Below, in pieces: positions 44,036 to 55,700 of a stretch of DNA of 64,000 bases. A program made the position numbers and the translations under genes. Origin of the DNA: Collybia mongolica (Eukaryota; Basidiomycota; Agaricomycetes; Agaricales; Clitocybaceae); contig JAAXNY010000013.1 in the NCBI GenBank assembly GCA_013420905.1, positions 2,294,001 to 2,358,000 on the forward strand. Direction: 5' to 3'. The stretch's first letter is position 1. Each line of letters begins with the position of its first letter. The notes below the pieces were generated by a model. The model was not told where the DNA came from, did not search any database, and worked only from the letters and a program-made list of their open reading frames with translations.

Positions 44036-47000
44036 GAACAGTACATAAATACTAACAATGTAATCCCTCCTGGTATGACTGTTGTGGTGTGGTGGGGAGT
44101 GCGTACTTGTGGATCCCAGTCCCTAAATCATTGCATGCTAATATATTGTTTTTAGTTGAATGCACCTTGTTACCCAGTTGCGAGTTCACTGGCTTGTGAT
44201 TATCTTGCAATTATGGCATCTTCTGTCTCAAGTGAACATGCATTCTCGTCGGCTGGCCTTACAATCAGTAAACATCGTAATCGGCTAAAGGGTGATATCA
44301 TAGAAGCTTTGCAGTGTCTGAAGTGTATGTATCATAATGACCTCATCTTCCAGGACATCATAGCAGCTACTGAAGAGGAAGAGGAGCTTGAGGATATGGA
44401 CCTTGAGCTAGCTGGTGAAAACGAGGGCAATAACGATGTTGGGGATAAGTTTACCTGGGATGGGCTACTTGGTGATGATGGGGATATATACAAAAATGAG
44501 AAGTAGGTCATTGTACCAAAATTCAACGCTCTATCCACTGTGAAGCTGCGGCTTAAGCCTGAGCCGGCCTGAAGTCGTTGTCATGGCTCAGGCTTGTATT
44601 TTCTAAAGCCTAAGCCCCCAAAAGCCGAGCCTTTGCCATGGCTTTCAGGCCAAGCCGGGCTGTCAAGTCACTACAGGCACATACAATATAGTGTATGGTA
44701 TGGTCCGCAGACACTACATTGTCTGCTACAATATAAATATGTAACTACATGTAGTTGTACCATACAGTTCTAGTGGGCCACACACAGCCCCAATGGATAG
44801 ACATGTATTTCCATATGGCCGTACAGCAATGATATTTGGCACAGACTACATGTAGTCCTTGGCCATATGGCAATTCTAGTGGATTACACATGGCCCCACC
44901 CATGTGGCTGTATGGCAATCATGTTCAGCACAGACTTGGCTCATGACAATTAGCTTTGCAGTCTGAAATTGGTGCTGAACTTCAGCCACAATGGAACAGA
45001 CCCTCAGCACATGGCCATAGGCTTTGGACAAGGATTGGCTGGCCTTGGACTTGGGATACTTTGGCCAGCCTCGGATTGACATTGGCACAATCCGGCTGGC
45101 CTCAGATTGAACTTGGCACACTCTGGCCAGTCTTGGGTTAAGTGTATATTTAAATATGTATTCTGGATTGTATTGAAACATGGCCAGATGTTTTGGATAA
45201 ACATTGGCCTCTGCACAGATTGGCTTGGCACTGGCCAGCCTCGGCAACAGATTGGCTCAGCACTGGCCAGCCTCGGCAATGGATTGGCTCGGCGCTGGCC
45301 AGCCTCAGCAACAGATTGGCTCAGCAACAGACCACCTCGGCATCTAAAAAAATGGCTACTAGTGCCAATGCACAGATACAGAGCTGCATGAATTTGAATT
45401 TGTGTCCTGAATTGTATAGAAACATGATCATAGGTCTTGGAAGCCAGCTTGGCACTGTCTGGTTTCAGCAACAGATGGCCTCAGTGATGGACCATCTCAG
45501 CATCTATTGGAACAGACTCTTGGCACATGGCCAATAGCCTAGGCTTGGATTGAACTTGGCACAATAGAAACATGGCTAGGTGTTTTGGATAAAGATTGGC
45601 CTCTGCATGGATTGGCTTGGTACTGGCTGGCCTCAGCAACAGGCCACCTCAGCACCTAAAAAAATGGCTACTAGTGCCAATGCACAGATACAGAGCTGCA
45701 TGGATTTGAATCTGTGTCCTGGATTGTATAAAAACCTGACCATGAGCCTTGGGAGCCAGCTTGGCACTGTCTGGCCTCAGCAACAGGCAGCCTCAGCACC
45801 TGAAAAACATGGCCATTGGCACAAATGCTTAGGAACAGAGCTGCTTTATGTTTAAATCTCCATCCCAGATTGTATACAAACATGGCTGTAGGCTTTGGAA
45901 GAGAAACATTATGCTGAGATAATCTCAAGGCATATGGCAGCATATGAGTGTATAAATGATAACGTGAGATACATCAAAGCAACTGGACATGGAGTGCATA
46001 TGTGCTCCCCTTACTGGCAGACTGAAAGATGCATAGTTCTGTATCTGAGCATTCATACCAATGGCTGTGTGCTGAATACACTCTCTGCCAAGGCCAACAG
46101 TAATCTAATTATAATAATTTAAAAAATGAAGCAGTTGTATTTGAATGTACATAGCTCTGTATCTGGCCAGTGCTGAGCCAAATCTATGCAGAGGTTAATC
46201 CTCCTCCAAGGCCCATGTCCATGTTCTATACAATCTAGGATGCAGATTGAAATACCTGTGCATCGGCACCAGTAGCTGTATTTTTGGGGGCTGAGGCCAT
46301 TTGTTGCTGAGGCTGGCCAGTACCAAGCCAACCCATGCAGAGGCCAACCCTTTTAGAAGACCTATGGCCATCTTTCTATACAATCCAGGGTGGATATTTG
46401 AACATATGCAGCTCTATATCTAAACATTGCTACCAGTAGCTGTGTTTTTCAGGTGCCAAGGCTGCCTGTTGCTGAGGCAGCCAGACAGTGCCAAGCTGGC
46501 TTCCAAGACTTATGGTCAGATTTCTATACAATCCAGGACACAGATTCAAATCCATGCAGCTCTGTATCTGTGCATTGGCACTAGTAGCCATTTTTTTAGG
46601 TGCTGAGGTGGCCTGTTGCCAAGGCCAGCCAGTACCAAGCCAATCCGTGCAGAGGCCAATCTTTATCCAAAACACCTAGCCATGTTTCTATACAATCCAG
46701 AATACAAATTTAAATATACACTTACTCCAAGACTGGCTAGAGTGTGCCAAGTTCAATCTGAGGCTGGCCAAAATGTGCCAATATCAATCCAAAGCCGGCC
46801 AAAATGTGCCAATGTCAATCTGAGGCCAGCCAAAAAATCTAGGACACAGATTAAAAATATACTTAATCTGAGGTGGCCAGACTGTGCCAAGTTCAATCTG
46901 AGGCTGGCCGGATTGTGCCAATGTCAATCCGAGGCTGGCCAAAGTATCCCAAGTCCAAGGCCAGCCAATCCTTGTCCAAAGCCTATGGCCATGTGCTGAG

Positions 47001-47370
47001 GGTCTGTTCCATTGTGGCTGAAGTTCAGCACCAATTTCAGACTGCAAAGCTAATTGTCATGAGCCAAGTCTGTGCTGAACATGATTGCCATACAGCCACA
47101 TGGGTGGGGCCATGTGTAATCCACTAGAATTGCCATATGGCCAAGGACTACATGTAGTCTGTGCCAAATATCATTGCTGTACGGCCATATGGAAATACAT
47201 GTCTATCCATTGGGGCCGTGTGTGGGTCTGCTAGAACTGTATGGTACAACTACATGTAGTTACATATTTATATTGTAGCAGACAATGTAGTGTCCGCGGA
47301 CCGTACCATACACTACATTGTATGCACCCACTGGACCATATGGTACATTACACTGTAGCTTACATATGTG

Positions 47371-49570
47371 GTAACGTCTATGTCCATACATTGTGAAAGC
47401 ATCCAAACCCACAAGGAAACCAAGTGTGGGTTAATTTCCAATGTTTCAAAGAATGGGTGGGACAGAGATAAATGCAATAGGAATATCAGGTGCTGACAGT
47501 CAGTGACTCTAATCCTCAAAATCGGGTGGCAAATTGGATAAATTCTGAAGATGTACTTCAGCTGCATAGACGGTCTGAAATGCAGTGCCATAACACAGGT
47601 GCTCAATATTCATACAGATGTAGGAGCAGGACTGAGTGACATGAAAAGGATGGATATGTTGGGACTCGGAGGTGAGCCAAATAGACAATGCCTGTGTCAC
47701 TTGAAAGATCATCAATATCCAATCCTCCGATAACTCAATTGCTCTTGTGCTCTCAATGATTTCAAACATCTTTGCAACAAAGCAACCTATACTGTATCAC
47801 AGTATGTGACCCATTCAACCCTCACATGACATCTATAAGACTAATTTACGGGATGTGAGGCTGTTACTTATGTCCCAGTCAAATATCTCACAAGCCCTGG
47901 CAACCGTCGACATGCAGGCAGTTGAAAAGAGGCATGCGGAAATGAAAAGGAGAGCTGGGTGATTCCATGTTCTCATCATTGGCCGAGCCAACACGGGAAA
48001 GACAACTATTCTCAAGAAAGTCTGTAACACAACTGACAATCCTGAGATCTACACTAAGGGCAGACAAAAGGTTAGTAGAATGTGACCCAGATGCTATGCA
48101 TCCAAATCCACATGTGAACTATACCACAGATCAACATATCAGAGATTGAACCCAGTGAAAACATTGGTTTTGGATATACCTTTTCATAACAAATGACTAA
48201 CTGTAATGCAGCATGGGCTTCACAACATCAAGAACAAGATGGTTTTTCACAGCAACCCTGGTTTTGTCTTTCATGATTCTCGAGGGTTCAAAGCTGGTGG
48301 TGTTGACAAACTGAACAAAGTGAATGATTTTGTATCGGCTCACTCGAAGGCAACAAAACTCAGTGACCAGATTCATGTTATCTGGTATGTCCTAACTCAC
48401 CCATATAAGTGTGCAATAAATAATCAAATATTTTTGTAAGGTATTGCATTCCAATGGATTATGACCGTCCCATCACACATGCCAAAAACCAGTTCTTTTC
48501 TCAGGTGGGCACAGGCAATGGTGAGTGATATGATATCATTAAATGTCATTCTGATCAGTCAAACAGCTCCACTCATTGTTGTGTTTACAAAGTGTGAGGC
48601 ACTTGAGATCAAGGCTATAATTGCATTGGAGGAGCAAGGTTGTAGTTTTGATCAGGCAATGGAGCATGCACTGGAGTATGTTCAGAACAATTTGAAAAAC
48701 ACTCACCTGGTTCTGCAGGAGATGGAATACCCACCCCAGGGTCATGTGTACCTGCAAGGTAAGCAAATATGAGAATCTGGTTAGAGGGAAACACTGACAT
48801 CTATACAAGAATTAAACAAACAAGAACAACAATGCCTGGAACTGGTAGAAAACACAGTAACAGTTCTTGATAGTGATATTCTGCAGGCAGTCTTTGTTTC
48901 CACCCTGCAAAACAACTTGGAGGCATCAATGAAATTCTCACTTAAGTGAGTGCCTTGAATACAAATGGTTAATAGTATCTGATTAATGGTGAAATAGGTG
49001 GAGTTTAAAGGAGGCTATGGAGCCCCAAATAGAGAGGGATTCCTATGTCCTTATGTTTGAAACAGTGATGAGATATTTTCCCTATTATGTGGTTAGTGAT
49101 GCCAAAGAGGAATCTTGGTGCTTTTAGTACACTAACAAGCACCTAGAGTGACCAAGGAAGTAGTGGGAGACAACTGATAAATTTTGTGTTTGATACTACA
49201 GGCTGTGAGTGGTGATATTATTCAGGTACAGTTGTAAGTCTATCTCACAAATGTGAAATGGGTGAATGCAACAGTGGGTATGTGTTTTCTGAGCTGATCA
49301 GGAGCCAATCTAATTGAGTGTGTGTTGGCTTGATGCATACTGCAGAATGTGAGTAGCTGTCCTTTGTTTGTATTTTTAGGCCAACCTCACATTGTGATGG
49401 GTGCTACAGCTTGTAAGTGGCTATGTTTATTTGCATTGATGAGCCCATCTCACAGCAGGCTTGATGTGTGCTGCAGGAAGTGAGTGGCTGTGCTTCTCTG
49501 AATCCATAAGCCCATCTCATGACTTGATGTGTGTTACAGGATGTGAGTGGCTGTGTTTCTCTGTCTCTAT
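47371..49570. repeat. Segment B, part 2
   Basis: Reverse complement of about 20130-22060 plus the first units of the minisatellite. It includes the broken GTPase copy, the empty site for Gypsy-1 (about 49310-49325) and about 4 minisatellite units (49330-49575). Differences from A are mostly CG in A versus CA or TG in B. Confidence 0.88.
47915..48960 (+). pseudogene. GTPase pseudogene (segment B copy)
   Basis: Same exon order as 20491-21528. TGA replaces CGA just before the P-loop (AGRFRV in A; the codon near 47960 here). Walker A is still readable as GRANTGKTT. The HDSRGFKAGGV and FTKCEALE exons survive. In the exon around 48208-48380, nearly every difference I compared (at least eight) is CpG to CpA or TpG. 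The 3' exon (about 48810-48945) is still recognisable. Confidence 0.85.
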
Positions 49571-49579
49571 GAGTGAGGT

Positions 49580-50171
49580 CTTTACACTAAGCCACATAAC
49601 CTGTGCAGACTCTGTGCGGACTCCACGTGGACACACGGACTGATTTGGCAGGACTGTCAGCCAGACAAGAATCCATGTCCACGCCAAGTCCGCATCAATC
49701 CGCGTAATTTTATGCGGACACACAGACTAGCACAGACAGACAGCTCGCAGAATCTGCGTGGCCAGTCAATTACTAATCAGATTAGTAATATAAATTTTAT
49801 TTACACAGATTATATATACTATTTGTTATTAATAACATAACATAACGGCAGTGAAAAACTTGCATCCAACTAGGTTTGAATGCGTACAGGCACAAACATT
49901 ACATAATATGTTTGGCATTCATAACCATTGGGCAAGGCAGGCATTTCTAGCTACAGAATCACTGGCCTCAAGTCAACGGACTTAGGTCACATGATTACGA
50001 GGCACGTGCAATGGTCACATTACCGTTGCCACATCTTCGTTGGTTCTTTTCAACCACATCAACGACGTCCACCAAAACTGCCAACTCCAACACCAACACC
50101 AACACACCCACACCACCAACGCCAACACATTGAATGCCAACTGATGTCAATATGATGACACACAAGACAGT
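49580..50171 (+). mobile_element. Array element (R2 family, copy a), left part
   Basis: Begins CTTTACACTAAGCCACA inside a minisatellite unit, followed by an array of GTCCGCA / CAGACTCTGTGCGGACTCC oligomers (49600-49765). Then comes the R2 core, TTACTAATCAGATTAGTAAT (49768 on), to 50171. About 125 bp (49860-49985) is absent from the 40-kb copy. The element is cut at 50171 by the LINE and then by R1 (63513). Confidence 0.65.
50157..50171. other. LINE target site duplication, left
   Basis: GACACACAAGACAGT, repeated as GACACACAAGACGGT at 63499-63513. The one mismatch is itself CG versus CA. Confidence 0.9.
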
Positions 50172-51032
50172 CATCGCTTCTTGACTTGTTACCATGATGT
50201 GCACAGCCACTGTCGTTGTTGTCATCGTCGTTCTACGCACCCTGCTGCCCTAGATCACCCCCGATAACACTCTACCAACCAAGCCCCGTGCCTCTGACAT
50301 GGGCAAAGACAATCCACCTGGCCAATCCCAGCAATCGGCGGAACGTGCCTCGAAACTGCTGGACATTCGCGACTATCTTCGTGGGTCCTCCTCCCCTGCT
50401 CCATCCAGGAGCACAACTCCTCAGAGACCCCCGGGCCTCCCTACTATTGCACAATGGGTCTTCTTTTGACCACCCACGCCTGCACCTGCATCGGAAGCAG
50501 ATTCCTCCACTCCAATGGACACTGCGGCAGGCGACGACACCATTACACTGTCGTCCGCCAAAGGCAAAGCCCCAGCCCCACCCCCCCAGGACTGAGAGGA
50601 AACCTTGGAGGGGGTGGAGATGAACTCCTTCCAGGAGAGCTTTGACAACCTGCAGATGCCTTCCTCCCAACCGGTTCGAAAGAATCGGTGGAGGTGGACG
50701 TCCAGGCGGCTACCTCATCGCTCCACAACACAACAGAGCTTATGAACCTCTGGACTGAAAAGGGATATCACGTCCCTGCACACCTCACTGACACCTTTGC
50801 CACTGAGCTCCTCCAGGTTGTATACTCGGCCTCTGAAATCGGCCTCATCCGGCATGTTGCCAATGGGACCTCTCAAGTCGCTGCCCTACAACAGGTCATC
50901 AACAGCCTTCAGAGCCAGCTCCCCCCTGACGCTCCCCCCGCACCTAAGTATGGTCCCCCTGGATCAGGGCAGCGGCCCCCCCACTCGTCCAATGCTACCT
51001 CTGACCCTGCAGGTCTCCACAGGCCCCAAAGG

Positions 51033-51037
51033 AAGCT
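51033..51037. other. Target site duplication of Gypsy-2 (AAGCT)
   Basis: AAGCT before the 5' LTR and again at 57978-57982 after the 3' LTR; single AAGCT in the uninterrupted LINE frame. Confidence 0.93.
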
Positions 51038-51513
51038 TGTTACAAATTCCCTTTCTGTTCAACCTATCACTTCTTTTCTTCCTTTTCTTACCTATTATTG
51101 ACTTCTAGACACTTATCGACCTTATCTATTAAACATCTCCATATGCACTTCTTTTCTCATACTTACTCAGCTTTCTTATTCATCCTCTTTGAAAGCTTAC
51201 TCATCCTTATCTATAACGAATAGTGTAAACAACGCTTATCGGACTATTATGTATATATACGGGTAGTTTAGTTTAGCTAGTTCTTTAGCTTGACCTAGCT
51301 GAATTCACCTTATTCATCTATCTTCTTGACGCAAACTTGATCCTATCCGCCTTACAAAGGGGGTAGTGTATCTTCGATCAGATAACTCGATAACTTGACT
51401 TTAGCCCTATTGAGGGAGTCAATAGACGTTGGACTTACCAAAGTCAACGGTCTAAGAACAAACAAACAATACATCGGATTGACTTAGAGGATAAGGCCTA
51501 AACAGCCATAACA
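51038..51513 (+). repeat. Gypsy-2 5' LTR
   Basis: 476 bp. TATATA at about 51252-51257; predicted transcript start near AGCTTGACCT (51287-51296). Confidence 0.95.
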
Positions 51514-51515
51514 AA

Positions 51516-51525
51516 AGGTCAAGCT
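51516..51525 (+). promoter_or_regulatory. Predicted self-primer binding site, Gypsy-2
   Basis: AGGTCAAGCT, 2 nt inside the 5' LTR, is the exact reverse complement of AGCTTGACCT at 51287-51296, about 30-35 nt downstream of the LTR TATA box. Same geometry as Gypsy-1. Confidence 0.65.
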
Positions 51526-51799
51526 GATCAGAACCGTCAACCTATTAAGGTTCAGATGCAACGGCACCACGATACGGATTGAAACCTGCAAGCAGCAGAA
51601 GCAGCAGCAGGCAAAGCGTTATTAGCAGCGAGGATTTCCAAGATGCAGAAGAGCAACTGAGACTCTCAGTAGTCATACAAACAGTAGAAATGCCCACCAC
51701 GCCGAAACCAAAGACAGAAAGTTCCAAAGGAAAGGAACCAGAGAAACCACCAAAACCCGAATCACCAGACTCCCCGATACCATCGACTCTGACGTAGAA

Positions 51800-52723
51800 A
51801 TGGCAGATGAACGAAGACCCACCGAAATCAAACTTAGCTCACCGAACATCTTTGATGGAAATCAAAAAATGACAAAGGACTTCATCCTTGATTGCAAAAT
51901 GTATTTGCAAGCAAATGACAGAATTTATGATATGGATTGGAAGAAGATCCTTTACGTACTTTCATACATGAAAGGAGGAACCATGGGACCATGGAAGAAG
52001 TCCTGGTACGGAGACAATAGTGACCATCCAGGAACTTTTACAATGTTCATGACAACAATTGAAGAAGCGTTCTCCACCCCAGATGAAGTGGGAGACGCTA
52101 GACAAACCTTGAAGACACTGCGCATGACAGGAAACATGACAGCAGATGATTACATAGTGGAATTCAAATCAGCCACATCAGAAAGCAAGATTACCGAGAG
52201 CGAAGCACTTGTCGAATATTTCATGGAAGGATTACCTCCTTCCCTGATGCAGAAGATTCTAACAATGGACAACCCACCGACCACCATCAAGGGTTGGTAT
52301 GAAAAGGCATCCATATTCGATACTCAGTACAGACGTGCAAAATCGATTGTAGCACGCATTAAAGGAAACACTGGGAAAACTACGGGAGGAAACAGTGGAA
52401 AAAAGTACAACTTCCAACGAAACAATCCCAAATACATCCCAAACAACAGTAGAGATCCAAACGCAATGGATATTGATCGACTAACTATCCAAGAAAGGGA
52501 TGAACACATGAAATGAGGATTATGCTTTGAATGCCATAAATATGGACATCAAGCATCAGATCATAAAGCAGGAGGATCAATTCCTCAAACCCAACGAAAA
52601 GAAGAACCAAAGACACCAATGAAAGGCAAAGACGCCTACATGAAGATTCGAGCACTTATGGCAGAGTTAGATGAAGAAGAGAAAGAAGTTGCTCTAAAGA
52701 ATATGGAGGACGAGGGTTTTTAA
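51800..52723 (+). pseudogene. Gypsy-2 gag (one nonsense codon)
   Basis: ATG 51800 opens MADERRPTEIKLSSPNIFDG. The capsid core includes GPWKKSWYGDNSDHPGTFTM and ALVEYFMEGLPPSLMQKIL. TGA at 52514 (CGA expected) cuts it just before the zinc knuckle CFECHKYGHQASDH. The frame then continues to TAA 52721. A 72-codon open stretch without a suitable ATG precedes it (51579-51797) and could be a leader. The last codons, GAG GGT TTT TAA, contain the frameshift heptamer. Confidence 0.9.
52714..52720 (+). promoter_or_regulatory. Predicted -1 ribosomal frameshift heptamer, Gypsy-2
   Basis: G GGT TTT in gag phase directly before the TAA stop. The -1 frame reads TTA AAA AGG CAG ACT GAA TCA ATG and joins pol with no stop. 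Confidence 0.75.
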
Positions 52724-55700
52724 AAAGGCAGACTGAATCAATGTCAGTACCTGCCAAAAACTATTCCATTATGCTGTCACCTGTAATACTAGGAGAAATG
52801 AATCGACAATCTCTATCTATTCCAATTACGGTGATTGAAGAATGGAAAAACGTGGAAACTCAAGCAATCGGACTTATTGATTGCGGAGCCGGAGGAATTT
52901 TTATCGACAAAACATTTGTCGAAGAAAACAACATACAGACAACCCCTTTGAGGAAATCATACTTGGTTAGAAATGTAGACGGAACAAAAAACCAATCAGG
53001 AAACATTACAGATTGTGTATGGACCAAGATTCGAATTGGAGATGAAGAGATCCGAATCTGACTATTAGTTAGCGGATTAGGAAAGGAAAACATCATCCTC
53101 GGATTACCATGGTTAAAACAACATAATCCTAAGATTGATTGGGAAAAAGGAACCCTCGACTTTGAATCAGGAATCAAGAAAGGAGTTCTTTCGGAAGCAA
53201 TTCGAAGAAACCTGGAAATCCGACAAATGAAATTGACACGGCAATACCCCAAGGCAACGGCAACAGAAGTACAGGAAGAATACCTGGAAGAAATTTCGAA
53301 GAATCAACCCCTTGAAGATTGGCAACCGATTCTTTTAGAAGTCAACGAAGAAGATGATGAACCTGAAGTCAATCTATTCAGGACATACATCTACTCAGAA
53401 GATAACGAAGAAGAATCCATTTGGATAAGGGCAAAAACATCGATATCACAGGAATTAGAACACAAGGCAGAAACCGAAGAACAAAAACCAAAGAAGATGC
53501 TACCGAAATTCTATCAAGAATATGCGTCATTATTTGACAAAACAGATTCGGAAAGAATGCCGATACGACGGCCATGGGATCATGCGATAGATCTAAAACC
53601 CGATGTCATTCCAAAAGATTGTAAAATCTATCCTATTAGCCCAATAGAACAAGGAAAACTCGACAAATTCATTGATGAAAACATGCGAAAAGGATATATC
53701 CGACCATCAAAATCCCCACAAGCATCACCTTTCTTCTTTGTATCAAAGAAAGATTCAGCAAAACTTCGACCAACACAGGATTACAGAAGACTAAACGAAG
53801 GAACAATAAAGAATGCATACCCTTTACCACTTGTAGGGGAGCTTCTTGACAAACTGAAAGGGGCAAAATACTTCACAAAACTGGATTTACAATGGGGATA
53901 TAACAATGTTTGAATCAAAGAAGGCGATGAATGGAAAGCGGCATTTAAAACAAACAGGGGTTTATTCAAACCACTTGTTATGTTTTTCGGCTTATGCAAC
54001 TTGCCAGCAACATTTCAAAATATGATGAACAACATATATGCGGTAGAGATTGATGAAGGATGGATCCTGATTTATATGGATGACATCCTCATTTACTCCG
54101 ACAACATCGATGATCTATGAAGAAAAACCTTGAAAGTCTTGGACAAACTAAAGGAAAACGACCTATACCTGAATTTGGACAAATGCGTATTCGAAGCCAC
54201 AGAAATTGAATACTTAGGATTAATCATCAAAGAAAATCAGATAGGCATGGAACCAACCAAATTGGCAGGAATCGCAGATTGGCCAGTCCCGACAACAGTG
54301 AAACAAGTCCAATCATTCCTCGGATTTGCAAATTTCTATCGAAAATTCATTGGACATTATGCTGAAATTAGCAAACCATTAACAAATCTGACAAGAAAAG
54401 ACATCGAATGGAAATGGACCCAAGAATGTCAAGAAGCATTCGACGGATTAAAACAGAAATTCCTGAAATCACCCGTCCTTATGATGCCAGACAAGAACAA
54501 ACCATTCCATATCGAATCAGATGCATCAAAATGGGCTACAGGAGCAGTATTACGACAACAAAATGACAATGGAGAATGGCACCCATGTGGATACATTTCA
54601 CATTCATTCACAGAAACTGAACAGAATTACGAGATCTATGACAGAGAATTATTAGGCATTATTTGAGCCCTAAAGACATGGAGACATTATCTCAAAGGAT
54701 CTCAATTCCCAACAGTAATTCTCTCAGATCATAAAAACTTAACCTATTTCAGAACGGCACAGAAACTAAATCGACAACAAGCGGGATGGAGTTTATTCCT
54801 CTCACAATTCGATCTCAAATTGGTACACACACCTGGAACACAGATGATACAATCTGATGCTTTATCAAGAAGATCAGATTATGTCAACACAGAAGATACA
54901 GATAATGAAGATCGGATTTTGTTACCAGACAACATTTTCATTAAAATGATCGATATAGGGTTACAAGAAGACTTGAAGAAATCGGTTGAAGAAGATGAAT
55001 TATTTGCAAAGTCAATCGAAGCGTTGAAGGAAACAGGAACACCACCGATTAAATCAAATTTATTTGATTGGAAATTCGAAGACAGACTTCTGTTTTTCAA
55101 AAACAGATGTTATGTGGGACCAGATGCAAAACTGCGATGAGAAATAGTACAAAGATACCATGACACAAAACCAGGAGGACACCCAGGTCAATATAAAACA
55201 CAAGAATTGATCAGTCAAGAATACTGGTGGCCAGGTATGGGAGTGTTTATTAAAAATTACGTTGATGGTTGCGCCACTTGTCAACAAATGAAGGTAAACA
55301 CACACCCGACAAGACCGGGACTAATACCAATTGCAACAAATGGAAAACCACATCCTTTCTCATTTGTCACAGCAGATTTCGTCACAGATTTACCAGAAAA
55401 CAATGGAAAAGATAGCCTCATGGTCAGGGTAGACCATGGCCTTATGAAGGGGGTAATTTCTATCCCTTGTACCAAAACAATTGATGCTTTAGGAATGGCA
55501 AATCTTTACTTGGAACATGTTTACAAGAGATTCGGATTACCCAACACCTTTTTATCCAATCGAGGTCCTCAATTCGCAGCCAAAGTCTTCAAAGAACTAG
55601 GAAAACTCCTTGGAATAAAGCTTGTAATGAGCACGGAGTATCATCCACAAACAGCTGGGGAAACAGAAAGATTAAATCAAGAACTTTAAATCTACTTTTG

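Larger units (their letters stand above)
37797..44506 (+). pseudogene. hAT transposase, multi-exon, disrupted
   Basis: N-terminus from ATG 37797, then a BED-like zinc-finger end (TLRRHMALLHK, frame near 38490). Next come DNA-binding and catalytic-core exons: SLTCDAWQASNADGYFAVTG (39091 onward), GHITCDNVSNNNTMM (39357), and CLAHIINLAMQALIS (39522). After the array element: AIPAIETLHAAWATQAEKF and NEYYKKTADSDAH (41300-41450), then LHPEQKMGYFEKHWEKN (about 41513). The C-terminal dimerisation domain follows the LINE fragment (YLAIMASSVSSEHAFSSAGL, 44200-44270), ending at 44506. Lesions: the three insertions, a TGA after KQPVQ (about 39800, CGA expected), and loss of core sequence next to the array element. 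Confidence 0.85.
37549..44673 (+). mobile_element. hAT transposon, interrupted by three younger insertions
   Basis: Ends TAGTGATGTGCACGGCTCGG and, inverted, TAGTGACTTGACAGCCCGGC. Both ends carry GGCTCAGGCTT / AAGCCTGAGCC repeats (37553-37700 and 44540-44670). It sits in the left arm of the foldback element. The 8-bp target duplication is not clear (CATACAGT versus CAGGCACA). Internal insertions: array element about 39966-41293, Tc1 41602-43209 and LINE fragment 43435-44021. Confidence 0.8.
37514..47370. mobile_element. Foldback-like element with long inverted repeats, split by hAT
   Basis: Without the hAT insertion it is about 2.7 kb: 37514-37548 plus 44674-47370. Left end GTAAGCTACAATGTAACGTACC; right end inverted GTAAGCTACAGTGTAATGTACC. 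The left arm (44674 to about 45890) is the imperfect reverse complement of the right arm (about 46130 to 47370), more than 1.2 kb each. Both arms carry tandem GGCCAGCCTCGGCAACAGATT-like units. The loop (about 45890-46130) has no gene. The 8-bp TSD and long TIRs would also fit a non-autonomous Mutator-like element. Confidence 0.75.

Noticed and set aside
37541..44681. 8-bp target duplication for the autonomous hAT
   Set aside because: Flanking octamers CATACAGT and CAGGCACA match at only four positions, so I do not claim one.
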